From an uncultured Eubacteriales bacterium (lineage in GTDB: Bacteria; Bacillota; Clostridia; Lachnospirales; Lachnospiraceae): a stretch of DNA of 36,000 nucleotides. Of this stretch, positions 24,225-31,651 are shown in pieces. The notes under the pieces were generated by a model. It saw nothing but the letters and a program-made list of their open reading frames with translations. It was not told where the DNA came from and searched no databases. A program made the position numbers and the translations under genes. Position 1 is the stretch's first letter. Each line of letters begins with the position of its first letter. Where the stretch lies: positions 1 to 36,000 of the forward strand of contig UQXZ01000014.1 of the NCBI GenBank assembly GCA_900545225.1. The letters are read 5' to 3'.

Positions 24225-25490
24225 TTATAATCCAAGCTCAGATGGCTGTGATAACTTACCTGTAACAGCACTTGCTGCAGCAACTGCAGGACTTGCAAGG
24301 TAAATTTCTGATTTAACATGTCCCATTCTTCCTACGAAGTTTCTGTTAGTTGTTGAAACACAACGCTCGCCTTCTGCAAGAATACCCATGTAACCACCAA
24401 GACAAGGACCACAAGTTGATGTACTTACTACTGCACCGAATTCGATGAATGTCTTAATAAGTCCCTCTTCCATGGCCTGTAAATAAATCTGCTGTGTAGC
24501 AGGGATGATAATCGCACGAACGCCGTCAGCAATCTTTCTGCCCTTCATAATTTCAGCAGCTTCTCTCATATCCTGAATATGACCATTTGTACATGAACCG
24601 ATAACAACCTGATTAATAGGAATTTCACCGATTTCATCAAATGTATGTGTATTCTCAGGTAAATGAGGGAATGAAACTGTAGGTGTAAGCTCAGAGAGGT
24701 TAATATCATATACTGCACAGTATTCAGCATCTTCATCTGGTGTATACTCTACAGGCTCTCTGTCTGAATGTTCAGCAATATAAGCTCTTGTAACATCATC
24801 TACAGGGAAAATACCGTTCTTTCCACCTGCTTCGATAGCCATGTTTGCGATAGTAAATCTGTCATCAATAGTAAGTGTAGCTACGCCAGGGCCTGTGAAT
24901 TCCATTGACTTATAGAGAGCGCCGTCTACACCGATCATACCTATAATATGAAGAATTACGTCCTTACCGCTAACCCACTTTGGAAGCTCGCCTGTTAAGT
25001 TAAACTTAATAGCCTCAGGTACCTTGAACCAAGCCTTACCTGTTGCCATACCGGCAGCCATATCTGTTGAACCGATACCTGTTGAGAATGCACCGAGCGC
25101 ACCATATGTACATGTGTGTGAGTCCGCACCAATAACTACGTCTCCAGATACAACAAGTCCTTTTTCAGGAAGAAGGGCGTGCTCGATACCCATCTGTCCT
25201 ACTTCGAAATAATTAGTAATATCATTTGCCTTGGCAAACTCGCGAACCATTTTACAATGCTCTGCAGACTTAATATCTTTATTAGGAACAAAGTGGTCAG
25301 GAACTAATGCGATCTTATCCTTATTAAATACCTCTTTGTTCTTGAACTTTGCTAATTCCTTGATAGCGACAGGTGATGTAATATCATTACCTAAAACTAA
25401 ATCTAAATCAGCCTCTATTAAATCTCCAGCCTTAACACTGTCAAGACCAGCGTGTTTAGCCAATATTTTCTGAGTCATTGTCATTCCCAT
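24225..25490 (-). CDS. leuC: 3-isopropylmalate dehydratase large subunit
   Basis: A 421-residue aconitase-family protein of the HacA/LeuC class. The 4Fe-4S ligands lie in VIGSCTNGH and STCGPCLGG. GADSHTCTYGALGAFSTGIG and the C-terminal RNFVGRMGH complete the active site. The start at 25490 (MGMTMTQKILAKHAG) has GGAGG ten bases upstream. leuA and leuB are not in the window, so the rest of leucine synthesis is elsewhere. The leader contains a hairpin that may attenuate or may be only the terminator of the gene before. Confidence 0.94.
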   Translation of the reverse strand: MGMTMTQKILAKHAGLDSVKAGDLIEADLDLVLGNDITSPVAIKELAKFKNKEVFNKDKIALVPDHFVPNKDIKSAEHCKMVREFAKANDITNYFEVGQMGIEHALLPEKGLVVSGDVVIGADSHTCTYGALGAFSTGIGSTDMAAGMATGKAWFKVPEAIKFNLTGELPKWVSGKDVILHIIGMIGVDGALYKSMEFTGPGVATLTIDDRFTIANMAIEAGGKNGIFPVDDVTRAYIAEHSDREPVEYTPDEDAEYCAVYDINLSELTPTVSFPHLPENTHTFDEIGEIPINQVVIGSCTNGHIQDMREAAEIMKGRKIADGVRAIIIPATQQIYLQAMEEGLIKTFIEFGAVVSTSTCGPCLGGYMGILAEGERCVSTTNRNFVGRMGHVKSEIYLASPAVAAASAVTGKLSQPSELGL

Positions 25491-25533
25491 AACTCGACAT
25501 CCTCCTTTTTTGCATTTCTTAATTGTATACTAT

Positions 25534-25570
25534 AAAAAAACATTAAGCAACCTTAGAGAGTTGCTTAATG
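25534..25570 (-). terminator. Terminator or attenuator before leuC
   Basis: CATTAAGCAAC and GTTGCTTAATG form a perfect 11-bp stem, followed on the minus strand by seven T. It lies about 70 bp past the ABC transporter stop and 44 bp before leuC. Since a promoter-like pair lies just upstream (25596-25624), it could also be a leuCD attenuator. Confidence 0.85.
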
Positions 25571-25595
25571 CCTGTAAAATGTATACGGATTTATT

Positions 25596-25624
25596 CTATT
25601 ATTTCATACTTTTAAAATGTTCAA
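25596..25624 (-). promoter_or_regulatory. Candidate leuC operon promoter
   Basis: TTGAAC (25619-25624), 17-base spacer and TAATAG (25596-25601) on the minus strand, between the ABC transporter stop and the hairpin. If used, the leuC leader would include the hairpin. No convincing Leu-rich leader peptide was found. Confidence 0.4.
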
Positions 25625-25639
25625 CTAAATATCACCATT

Positions 25640-27367
25640 TTACGCCCTTGAAAGTTCAAAATACCTTGCGTATGTTCCACTACCAACCGCAAGTTCATCA
25701 TGCGTTCCCTTAGATGTTATCTTGCCATTTTCAACAACTAAGATACAATCTGCATTTCTAATAGTTGAAAGTCTATGTGCTATTGTAATTGTTGTTCTTC
25801 CCTTACTTAGTTTCTCAAGACTTGCCTGAATATGTCGTTCGCTTTCATTATCAAGCGCACTTGTTGCTTCATCAAGAATAAGAATAGTAGGGTTCTTTAG
25901 GAATATTCTTGCTATTGATATTCGTTGCTTCTGTCCGCCTGATAGTCTTGTTCCTCTTTCACCTACAAGAGTATCAAGACCATCCGGAAGACTATTAATA
26001 AGTTCTTCTATATCAGCCTGTCTTGCTGCCTCCATAATCTCATCATCTGTAGCACCAACCTTGCCGTATGCTATATTGTCTCGAATAGTTCCATCAAATA
26101 AATACACATCCTGCTGAACTATTCCTATACTCTCACGAAGACTCTTAAGCTTAATATCTCGAATATCTTGACCACCAATTGTAATACTTCCACTACTAAT
26201 ATCATAAAAATGTGGAATAAGAGAAGTTATTGTTGTTTTTCCTCCTCCAGAAGGCCCCACAAGTGCAACATTTGACCCTGATGGCACTGTAAATGATATA
26301 TCATTTAACACACCTTCTTCTTTATTATATGAAAATGTAACATTATCAAATACGATGTCTCCATGTGGATTAGCAATATCCTTCGCATCTGGTGAATCTA
26401 CTATTTCAGGCTTTGTTTGTATTACCTCTATAAATCTCTCAAATCCAGAAAATCCCTTTTGTAGCATTTCTGTAAGCTCAACAAGAATGTTGATAGGACT
26501 TACAAATACTCCTATATAGAGTGCAACCATTGCCATGTCGCCGATTGACATTCTGCCATTTGCAATAAGAAATCCACCTACTATTATTGTAAGGGCGTAC
26601 ATAAGACCTTGGAAGAAAGTGTTAGTCGCTTTAAATGAACCCATTGCATGATAGTTATCATCCTTAGAGTGTAAAAATGCTTCATTTCCTTTTTTGAACT
26701 TGGCTCTTTCCACATCTTCATTGGCAAATGCCTGTACCACTCTAATTCCCGATAAGGAGTCCTTAAGTGTGGCATTTATATCGCCTATTTTTCGTCTATT
26801 CTCTCTAAATGTCGCTCTCATTCGCTTATTCTGTTTAACACAGAAATATGCCATTACCGCAGTTGTTGCAAGAAGTATAAGTGCAAGCTCCCACTGAATA
26901 GCAAATATAAATACAAACGAACCTATAATTTTCACAAGAGATATAAATAAGTTCTCTGGTGCATGATGCGCCATTTCTGATATATCAAATAAATCTGAAA
27001 CAAGTTTACTTTCCATTTGACCAGTATTGGTCTTGTCATAATATGAGAATGATAACTTTTCATAATGATCAAAAAGATCTCTTCTCATATCTCTTTCCAT
27101 TTTGGCACCCATTATATGTCCTTGTGCCGCAACATATCTTGAACAAAATGATTGGAATATATATGCACCAATAAGTATTGCTCCTATTGTAGGCAACCAA
27201 AATAATATTGTATCCTTATCGCCAGAAAATAGTGTGTTAGTTAACTGTCTAAGAAACTGTGGATATGCTATGTCTATAGCACTCATACAGCCAGCAAACA
27301 ATAAGTCTAAGAAAAACACTGCTTTATACGGCTTATAATAGGATAAAAACTTTTTAAATATATTCAA
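25640..27367 (-). CDS. ABC exporter half-transporter (membrane domain plus ATPase)
   Basis: A roughly 575-residue fused transporter. Six membrane helices span about residues 15-300, with GDINATLKDSLSGIRVVQAF in the typical exporter coupling region. The ATPase has Walker A GPSGGGKTT, signature LSGGQKQR, Walker B ILILDEATSALD and the H-loop His in IAHRLSTI. It is a multidrug/lipid-type exporter that works as a dimer; partner and cargo are unknown. The start is probably TTG at 27367 (LNIFKKFLSYYKPY), six bases after GGAGAGG; GTG at 27370 or an upstream TTG at 27382 are alternatives. It is a single gene, not next to a paired half-transporter. Confidence 0.9.
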   Translation of the reverse strand: MNIFKKFLSYYKPYKAVFFLDLLFAGCMSAIDIAYPQFLRQLTNTLFSGDKDTILFWLPTIGAILIGAYIFQSFCSRYVAAQGHIMGAKMERDMRRDLFDHYEKLSFSYYDKTNTGQMESKLVSDLFDISEMAHHAPENLFISLVKIIGSFVFIFAIQWELALILLATTAVMAYFCVKQNKRMRATFRENRRKIGDINATLKDSLSGIRVVQAFANEDVERAKFKKGNEAFLHSKDDNYHAMGSFKATNTFFQGLMYALTIIVGGFLIANGRMSIGDMAMVALYIGVFVSPINILVELTEMLQKGFSGFERFIEVIQTKPEIVDSPDAKDIANPHGDIVFDNVTFSYNKEEGVLNDISFTVPSGSNVALVGPSGGGKTTITSLIPHFYDISSGSITIGGQDIRDIKLKSLRESIGIVQQDVYLFDGTIRDNIAYGKVGATDDEIMEAARQADIEELINSLPDGLDTLVGERGTRLSGGQKQRISIARIFLKNPTILILDEATSALDNESERHIQASLEKLSKGRTTITIAHRLSTIRNADCILVVENGKITSKGTHDELAVGSGTYARYFELSRA

Positions 27368-27402
27368 CACACACCTCTCCAACTAATATATTATTGCACT
27401 AA

Positions 27403-27434
27403 AATGCCCAGAAGTTTTTAGTTTTCTGAGCATT
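27403..27434 (-). terminator. Hairpin between methyltransferase region and ABC exporter
   Basis: AATGCTCAGAA and TTCTGGGCATT (minus strand) pair over 11 bp with one G-U, followed by TTAGTG. The T-run is short, so termination strength is uncertain. Confidence 0.5.
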
Positions 27435-27460
27435 CTATATATTATTAGTTATTATATATT

Positions 27461-27740
27461 GGCTAGTTGTAAAATCAACTTGAACAATTGAATAAAAAAA
27501 CGATCCACAGGATTTATGTGTTAGGATATAGTTGCCAAACAAACATCTTAATTCCAAAGGGAGTATCCATCAACAAATACACAGATGATGAAATTCTTAC
27601 CTTTGCAGATAGCATGAATGTACGCCCAAGGAGAAGCCTCGGATACCATTATCCTGATGAACTATTTGATGCATTCTTGAATCAAATTTACGCTGCATGA
27701 TGATTAGCTCAACTGTTCAATTTGAAATTGCAATTTGCGA
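27461..27740 (+). mobile_element. Internally deleted IS30-type element
   Basis: A 280-bp unit. The 25-bp left sequence at 27467-27491 and the inverted right sequence at 27709-27733 match at 20 of 25 positions (shared core TTGAACA). Between them is only the C-terminal end of an IS30-type transposase (about 27548-27700). A 12-bp direct repeat TTATTATATATT flanks it at 27449-27460 and 27741-27752, which may be a target duplication or AT-rich coincidence. It sits between the methyltransferase and ABC exporter genes. Confidence 0.7.
27548..27700 (+). pseudogene. IS30-family transposase C-terminal remnant
   Basis: The only plus-strand gene remnant in the window. It encodes IPKGVSINKYTDDEILTFAD, then SMNVRPRRSLGYHYPDELFD. 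The FPKG..(F/Y)....T..E....VD.LN.RPRK.LGY.TP.E.F pattern is the conserved C-terminus of IS30 transposases. The HTH and the first two catalytic residues are gone, so it is inactive. The frame runs in from non-coding left-end DNA at 27488 with no real start. Confidence 0.75.
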
Positions 27741-27750
27741 TTATTATATA

Positions 27751-28527
27751 TTAATTTATATCTGGTTTTGTTCCACACAAACGGAAAAATGCATCCTCAT
27801 TTCCTATAATATCTGCTTTTACATTCTTATACTTAAGATACTCTTTAACATCATCCCATTCAACATGTTCATATCCAAGTCTATTCATAGTATCAACATC
27901 CCACTGTGGTCTTTCCACATGTGAAAGTGGAACATCCTTCTTCCATCCCCTTGCTTCTTCGAACTTATCGACTGGAAACGACATCATTGGTTCTTCACCA
28001 TTTTTCTCTTTATATTCTTCTACATTTTTTTTAAATCCTTCTGGAGTTTGACTTGCAAAGCCCTCTTTACCATGTGCATAATCAAATACTATAACAACCC
28101 CGCCTGGTTTAAGTATTCTAAGCCAAGTCGCATATACTTCTTCTGGCTTTTGCATAATCCACATTACATTTCGGCTTATAATCATATCAAATGTATTATC
28201 CGGAAAATCTATATGCTGAGAATCCATTTCTATAAACGTTGGTGATACGCCTATGGAAGCTGCATTTGCTCTTGCTTCCTCAAGCATCTTAGGTGATATA
28301 TCTATTCCTGTTGTATCATGACCTGCTGCCGCAAGTATAGATGCAAACACACCTGGACCTGTACCAACATCAAGAATTTTAAGTTCACCGTCCCTCGGCG
28401 CTTTTTCGAGAATCAGCTTAGTCCATATATCCTTACCAGGGGATTTAAAGTCGCCAACAACGACTCTTTTACTATATCCCTCTGCAGATATTTCCCAAGC
28501 ATGCTTTATCTTCTCATCCATATCCAT
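27751..28527 (-). CDS. Class I SAM-dependent methyltransferase
   Basis: A 258-residue protein of the UbiE/Methyltransf_11 type. Motif I is ILDVGTGPGVFA near residue 52, with GIDISPKMLEEAR binding the SAM ribose and MIISRNVMWIM/ILKPGGVVIVFD giving motifs IV-V. Substrate is unknown. The start is placed at 28527 (MDMDEKIKHAW), which follows AGGAGGG by 13 bases; an earlier in-frame start at 28557 would include the ribosome site. The stop codon TAA at 27751 overlaps the flanking repeat of the IS30-type remnant, so the last residues may have been altered by insertion. Confidence 0.85.
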   Translation of the reverse strand: MDMDEKIKHAWEISAEGYSKRVVVGDFKSPGKDIWTKLILEKAPRDGELKILDVGTGPGVFASILAAAGHDTTGIDISPKMLEEARANAASIGVSPTFIEMDSQHIDFPDNTFDMIISRNVMWIMQKPEEVYATWLRILKPGGVVIVFDYAHGKEGFASQTPEGFKKNVEEYKEKNGEEPMMSFPVDKFEEARGWKKDVPLSHVERPQWDVDTMNRLGYEHVEWDDVKEYLKYKNVKADIIGNEDAFFRLCGTKPDIN

Positions 28528-28588
28528 ATGCGTTATTATCCCTCCTAAAAGTATCAAATCAGATATCTATATTGTTCACATACTACAT

Positions 28589-28741
28589 TCACGAATTCAA
28601 TGTTACATCACTCATTGCATCAAGTGGTATAAGATGAAGTCTTCCCTCACTGTCCTTATACACCTCAGACTTTACATGATATACATCCTCAAGCATTTTG
28701 CTGTTCATAACATTATAATAAAGTTATTACTTTTTATTCAT
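28589..28741 (-). pseudogene. Decayed small gene upstream of the methyltransferase
   Basis: A very strong ribosome site GGAGGGGG (28745-28752) is followed by an ATG at 28741, but the frame stops after MNKK. Slightly downstream a second frame from 28708 encodes 39 residues (MNSKMLEDVYHVKSEVYKDS, then EGRLHLIPLDAMSDVTLNS) with no ribosome site of its own. The pair looks like one gene broken near its start. I do not recognise the family. The remaining gap, 28753-28980, shows no gene. Confidence 0.4.
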
Positions 28742-28981
28742 ATTCCCCCTCCAAACGTTAAATAGATGTCATTAAATAAATCGAATGTTTGCAATTCGCT
28801 TCGACACTTCTAACCATATTTACCCTATAGCCTTAGTTACGAGCGCAATTACCGCATATCTCTTATTATTTTTTTATATTCTAGTTATTTTTATTTTGTA
28901 ATTTAACCCTCATATGGGGTTTTTTATCTGAAAAATTAGATAAAAACTTATTTTTGTTAAGTATGATATTTATAAATACAC

Positions 28982-29020
28982 AAAAAAAGCCGCCTATGAA
29001 TAAATCATAAAACGGCTTTT
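28982..29020 (-). terminator. Terminator of radical SAM copy 2
   Basis: AAAAGCCG and CGGCTTTT pair, with TTATGA/TCATA inside, followed on the minus strand by seven T. It lies 66 bp past the stop at 29086. Confidence 0.85.
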
Positions 29021-29085
29021 GTATTAAATATACTAACAATGTAGCTAATTGTATTGCTTGTATACTTATATATTATATTTAAGAA

Positions 29086-30501
29086 TTAGTCATTCTTATG
29101 AAGTTCTTTGTACTCATCTGAATCAACTTTTATAAGATGTCCTTCTTCCCAAAGCTTATCAGCTGTTGCATCCCATTCTGCAGCATAGTTTTCACACTTA
29201 CCGCAAAGGTGCTCAACTGGCTCAGGTGACTGTAAGTCTGTTGACTTAGCGCCTGTCTCGTGAACCATCTGTACAAGCTTCTCTGGGTTCTCAAGCATTG
29301 GACATGGCTTTAAGTGATTTGAGTTGAATGGCTGGTTAGCCTGATATGTCTTGAATAATGGCTGCTTTAAGCAATCAAGAAGGCTCATATCATGGATATT
29401 AGCTGTTGAGTAGTGAATGAATACACATGGCTCAACGTCACCGTTAGGGTTGATATGGCAGTAGTACTTACCACCAGCGATACAACCTGAAACGAATTCA
29501 CCGTCGTTCTGGAAGTCTACAGCAACGATTGGCTTGCCACCGTCCATCTTTCTGATTTCTCTTACTCTGTGGTACATGTACTCTCTCTGCTCTGGTGTGA
29601 GGAGAAGATCTGTAGATGCATCGTTACCAACTGGCATGTAGTGGAAGTACCATGTGTACTTAACACCCTTAGCGATGATCATATCAAGGAATTCATCAGA
29701 TGTAACTGTCTTGTAGTTAGCACTTGTGTAGCAGATTGATGTACCGAAGAGGAGCTTATGCTTCTTCATGATATCCATGGCACGCATAACCTTCTGGAAT
29801 ACGCCCTTACCTCTTCTAAGGTCGTTAACTTCTTCGAAACCTTCAAGTGAGATTGAAGGAGCGATGTTACCAAGTCTTACTACTTCTTCACAGAACTCAT
29901 CATCGATAAGTGTACCGTTTGTGAAGAGGTGGAATGAGCTGTATGGATGAGCTTCAGCAAGCTTTAAGATATCTTTCTTACGGATAAGTGGCTCACCACC
30001 TGTCATAAGCCAAGCGTGGATACCAAGCTCTTCACCTTCTGTTACAATTCTGTCAAGGTCTTCGTATGAAAGCTGAATTAAGTGACCGTACTCAGCTGAC
30101 CAACAACCTGTACACTTTAAGTTACAAGCACTTGTAGGATCAACAAGAACTAACCATGGAATTGAAACGCCGTGCTTCTTCTTCTGTTCCTGAGCAATGT
30201 GGAAACCTCTGAAACCAGCCTCAAGACCTGTGTTAAGGCCCTTACCCTTGATGATGTTTGGATGTACATCGTCAAGTAAGTTGTTAGCGTACTTCATCCA
30301 CTTGCTGTCTGGATCTGAGAAAATATCTCTGAACATCTTGTATGCTGCTGGTCCCCAAACATCACCAAGTGTCTTTTCAATAAGATCTACAAGCTGCATA
30401 AGAGCTTTTCTTCTATCTGAATCTGAGTGCTTGATAGCTGCATCAAGAACTACTTCGAACATTTTTCTTTGTGCCTTATGTGCAAAATCAATCTTTGCCA
30501 T
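29086..30501 (-). CDS. Radical SAM protein with SPASM-like C-terminus (copy 2)
   Basis: A 471-residue close paralog of the protein at 20788-22173; most core residues are identical by eye. The radical SAM Cys are 126, 130 and 133 (SACNLKCTGCW), with MTGGEPLIRKKD. The C-terminal Cys groups GGKYYCHINPNGDVEPC, KPCPML and HLCGKCENYA are kept, and the tail is longer (VDSDEYKELHKND). The N-terminal helical region differs most between copies. This copy stands alone with its own terminator and a GGAGGG ribosome site, 347 bp after the TetR gene. Codons look more biased than in copy 1 (fewer AT-rich third positions), hinting at higher expression. Substrate unknown. Confidence 0.85.
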   Translation of the reverse strand: MAKIDFAHKAQRKMFEVVLDAAIKHSDSDRRKALMQLVDLIEKTLGDVWGPAAYKMFRDIFSDPDSKWMKYANNLLDDVHPNIIKGKGLNTGLEAGFRGFHIAQEQKKKHGVSIPWLVLVDPTSACNLKCTGCWSAEYGHLIQLSYEDLDRIVTEGEELGIHAWLMTGGEPLIRKKDILKLAEAHPYSSFHLFTNGTLIDDEFCEEVVRLGNIAPSISLEGFEEVNDLRRGKGVFQKVMRAMDIMKKHKLLFGTSICYTSANYKTVTSDEFLDMIIAKGVKYTWYFHYMPVGNDASTDLLLTPEQREYMYHRVREIRKMDGGKPIVAVDFQNDGEFVSGCIAGGKYYCHINPNGDVEPCVFIHYSTANIHDMSLLDCLKQPLFKTYQANQPFNSNHLKPCPMLENPEKLVQMVHETGAKSTDLQSPEPVEHLCGKCENYAAEWDATADKLWEEGHLIKVDSDEYKELHKND

Positions 30502-30689
30502 TTTAATACCCTCCTAAATATCTCTCTCTTTTATCTCGTTCTGTATTCTATGATTGAAAACACTTTATTTCATTAGACAAATGCATGCCGTTGTGAACTT
30601 AGTATACATAAAATTTTCTTTGTCACCTTGTTTTTGTAGCAAATGTTAGATTTTTAACCAACTCGCCGGATTTGTCGTCAAATTGTATT

Positions 30690-30743
30690 AAAATAAGCAC
30701 AAACAGTGATTAAATCAAGGTTAATCGCGTCTGTGCTTATTAT
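30690..30743 (-). terminator. Terminator after the TetR regulator
   Basis: AATAAGCACA (30692-30701) and TGTGCTTATT (30732-30741) pair perfectly, with GATTAA/TTAATC inside. On the minus strand TTTTAATAC follows. The rest of 30502-30848 contains the radical SAM promoter region (not assigned) and the repeats described at 30770-30853. Confidence 0.75.
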
Positions 30744-30769
30744 TAATTTTCTGTATTTTGCATCAGTCC

Positions 30770-30853
30770 GACATAAAAATCAGATATATTTTCCGTGTCT
30801 GACATTAAAATCAGATATATTTATAAATTTGATATATAAATCAGATAATCATT
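30770..30853. repeat. 30-31 bp tandem repeat at the 3' end of the TetR gene
   Basis: GACATAAAAATCAGATATAT starts at 30770, GACATTAAAATCAGATATAT at 30801 and GATATATAAATCAGATAATC at 30831. The last copy includes the TetR stop codon. Role unknown; could be an expanded mRNA 3' region or binding sites. Confidence 0.75.
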
Positions 30854-31412
30854 CCTCTGAGTTAGAGAACTCCAACTGACAACCGAGAATAAATACTACT
30901 GTTTCAGTTACTGACTTATGAGTGGCTTCAATAAACTCCTCACCACTTATATCGCTGTTTAAGCCTCTCTTAACAGCTGCAGCAAGTCCTTCACATAAGA
31001 AGTCTATAAGGCAGTCTGTAATTCCTCTCTTCGCATCCGGAAGAACTACATCTGCTAATCCACGTGCAAATGGAGAAAGTGATTCGATAAATGTATCATG
31101 GAAACTATTCTGTCCGCTTGAATCAAAGAGTTTCTTATAAAATGATTTATTGTCAAATAAGTATCTGAATAAATCATCAAAGAACCAGATCATCTCATAG
31201 CCTACGAACTGTTCATGCTCATCTAAAAATTCATATCTGAATATCCAGCTTACTAAATCATATTTATCTCTGAAATGATAATAGAAACTTTTTCTTGTAA
31301 GACCGCAATCTTCGCAAATCTCACCTACGGATATTTTTTCAAACGGTTTTTCCTTAAGAATTTTCTTAAAACTGTCTGATATTGCTTTTTTAGTTATTAT
31401 TGAATCAGCCAT
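30849..31412 (-). CDS. TetR/AcrR-family transcriptional regulator
   Basis: A 187-residue regulator. Residues about 1-55 form the TetR helix-turn-helix (KISVGEICEDCGLTRKSFYYHFRDKYDLV); the rest is a helical ligand domain that I cannot assign. The RKSFYYHFRDKYDLVSWIF text resembles the DhaS/YbiH-like subgroup. It probably represses its own gene: an 11-bp inverted repeat brackets its promoter (31501-31543). Nearest genes are the radical SAM copy 2 downstream and the metal ATPase upstream; no target is proven. GGGGGAAATGTA precedes the start. Confidence 0.85.
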   Translation of the reverse strand: MADSIITKKAISDSFKKILKEKPFEKISVGEICEDCGLTRKSFYYHFRDKYDLVSWIFRYEFLDEHEQFVGYEMIWFFDDLFRYLFDNKSFYKKLFDSSGQNSFHDTFIESLSPFARGLADVVLPDAKRGITDCLIDFLCEGLAAAVKRGLNSDISGEEFIEATHKSVTETVVFILGCQLEFSNSEE

Positions 31413-31500
31413 TACATTTCCCCCATAAATAATTTATATAATGTTGATCATTTTATAATTAAAATTCAATTCCCTGAACAATACAGGAACAAACAAATTC

Positions 31501-31543
31501 AATAGTTACATTTATATACATATATATTGATTATGTAACTATT
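31501..31543 (-). promoter_or_regulatory. TetR gene promoter with flanking inverted repeat (probable operator)
   Basis: AATAGTTACAT (31501-31511) and ATGTAACTATT (31533-31543) are perfect inverted arms, 32 bp centre to centre. GTTACA (31534-31539), 17-base spacer and TATAAA (31511-31516) form the promoter on the minus strand, so the arms cover the -35 and -10. This suits autorepression by a TetR dimer pair. Confidence 0.55.
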
Positions 31544-31651
31544 TTATAGTTTTTGTCTGTAAATGCAATAGGAAATTGTCATTTTGCACAAAATTTATTG
31601 GCATAAAACATCATAAATAATCATTTTTTGCATTATATACACTACATTGGG

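Noticed and set aside
24225..25490. leuCD read as homoaconitase or 2,3-dimethylmalate dehydratase
   Set aside because: HacAB-type large/small subunits are hard to separate by eye; thrC context and Firmicute biology favour isopropylmalate/citramalate, so leuCD was kept with reduced confidence.
28904..28925. Plus-strand terminator AACCC/GGGTT plus T-run
   Set aside because: The stem is only five bp and there is no plus-strand gene upstream of it to terminate.
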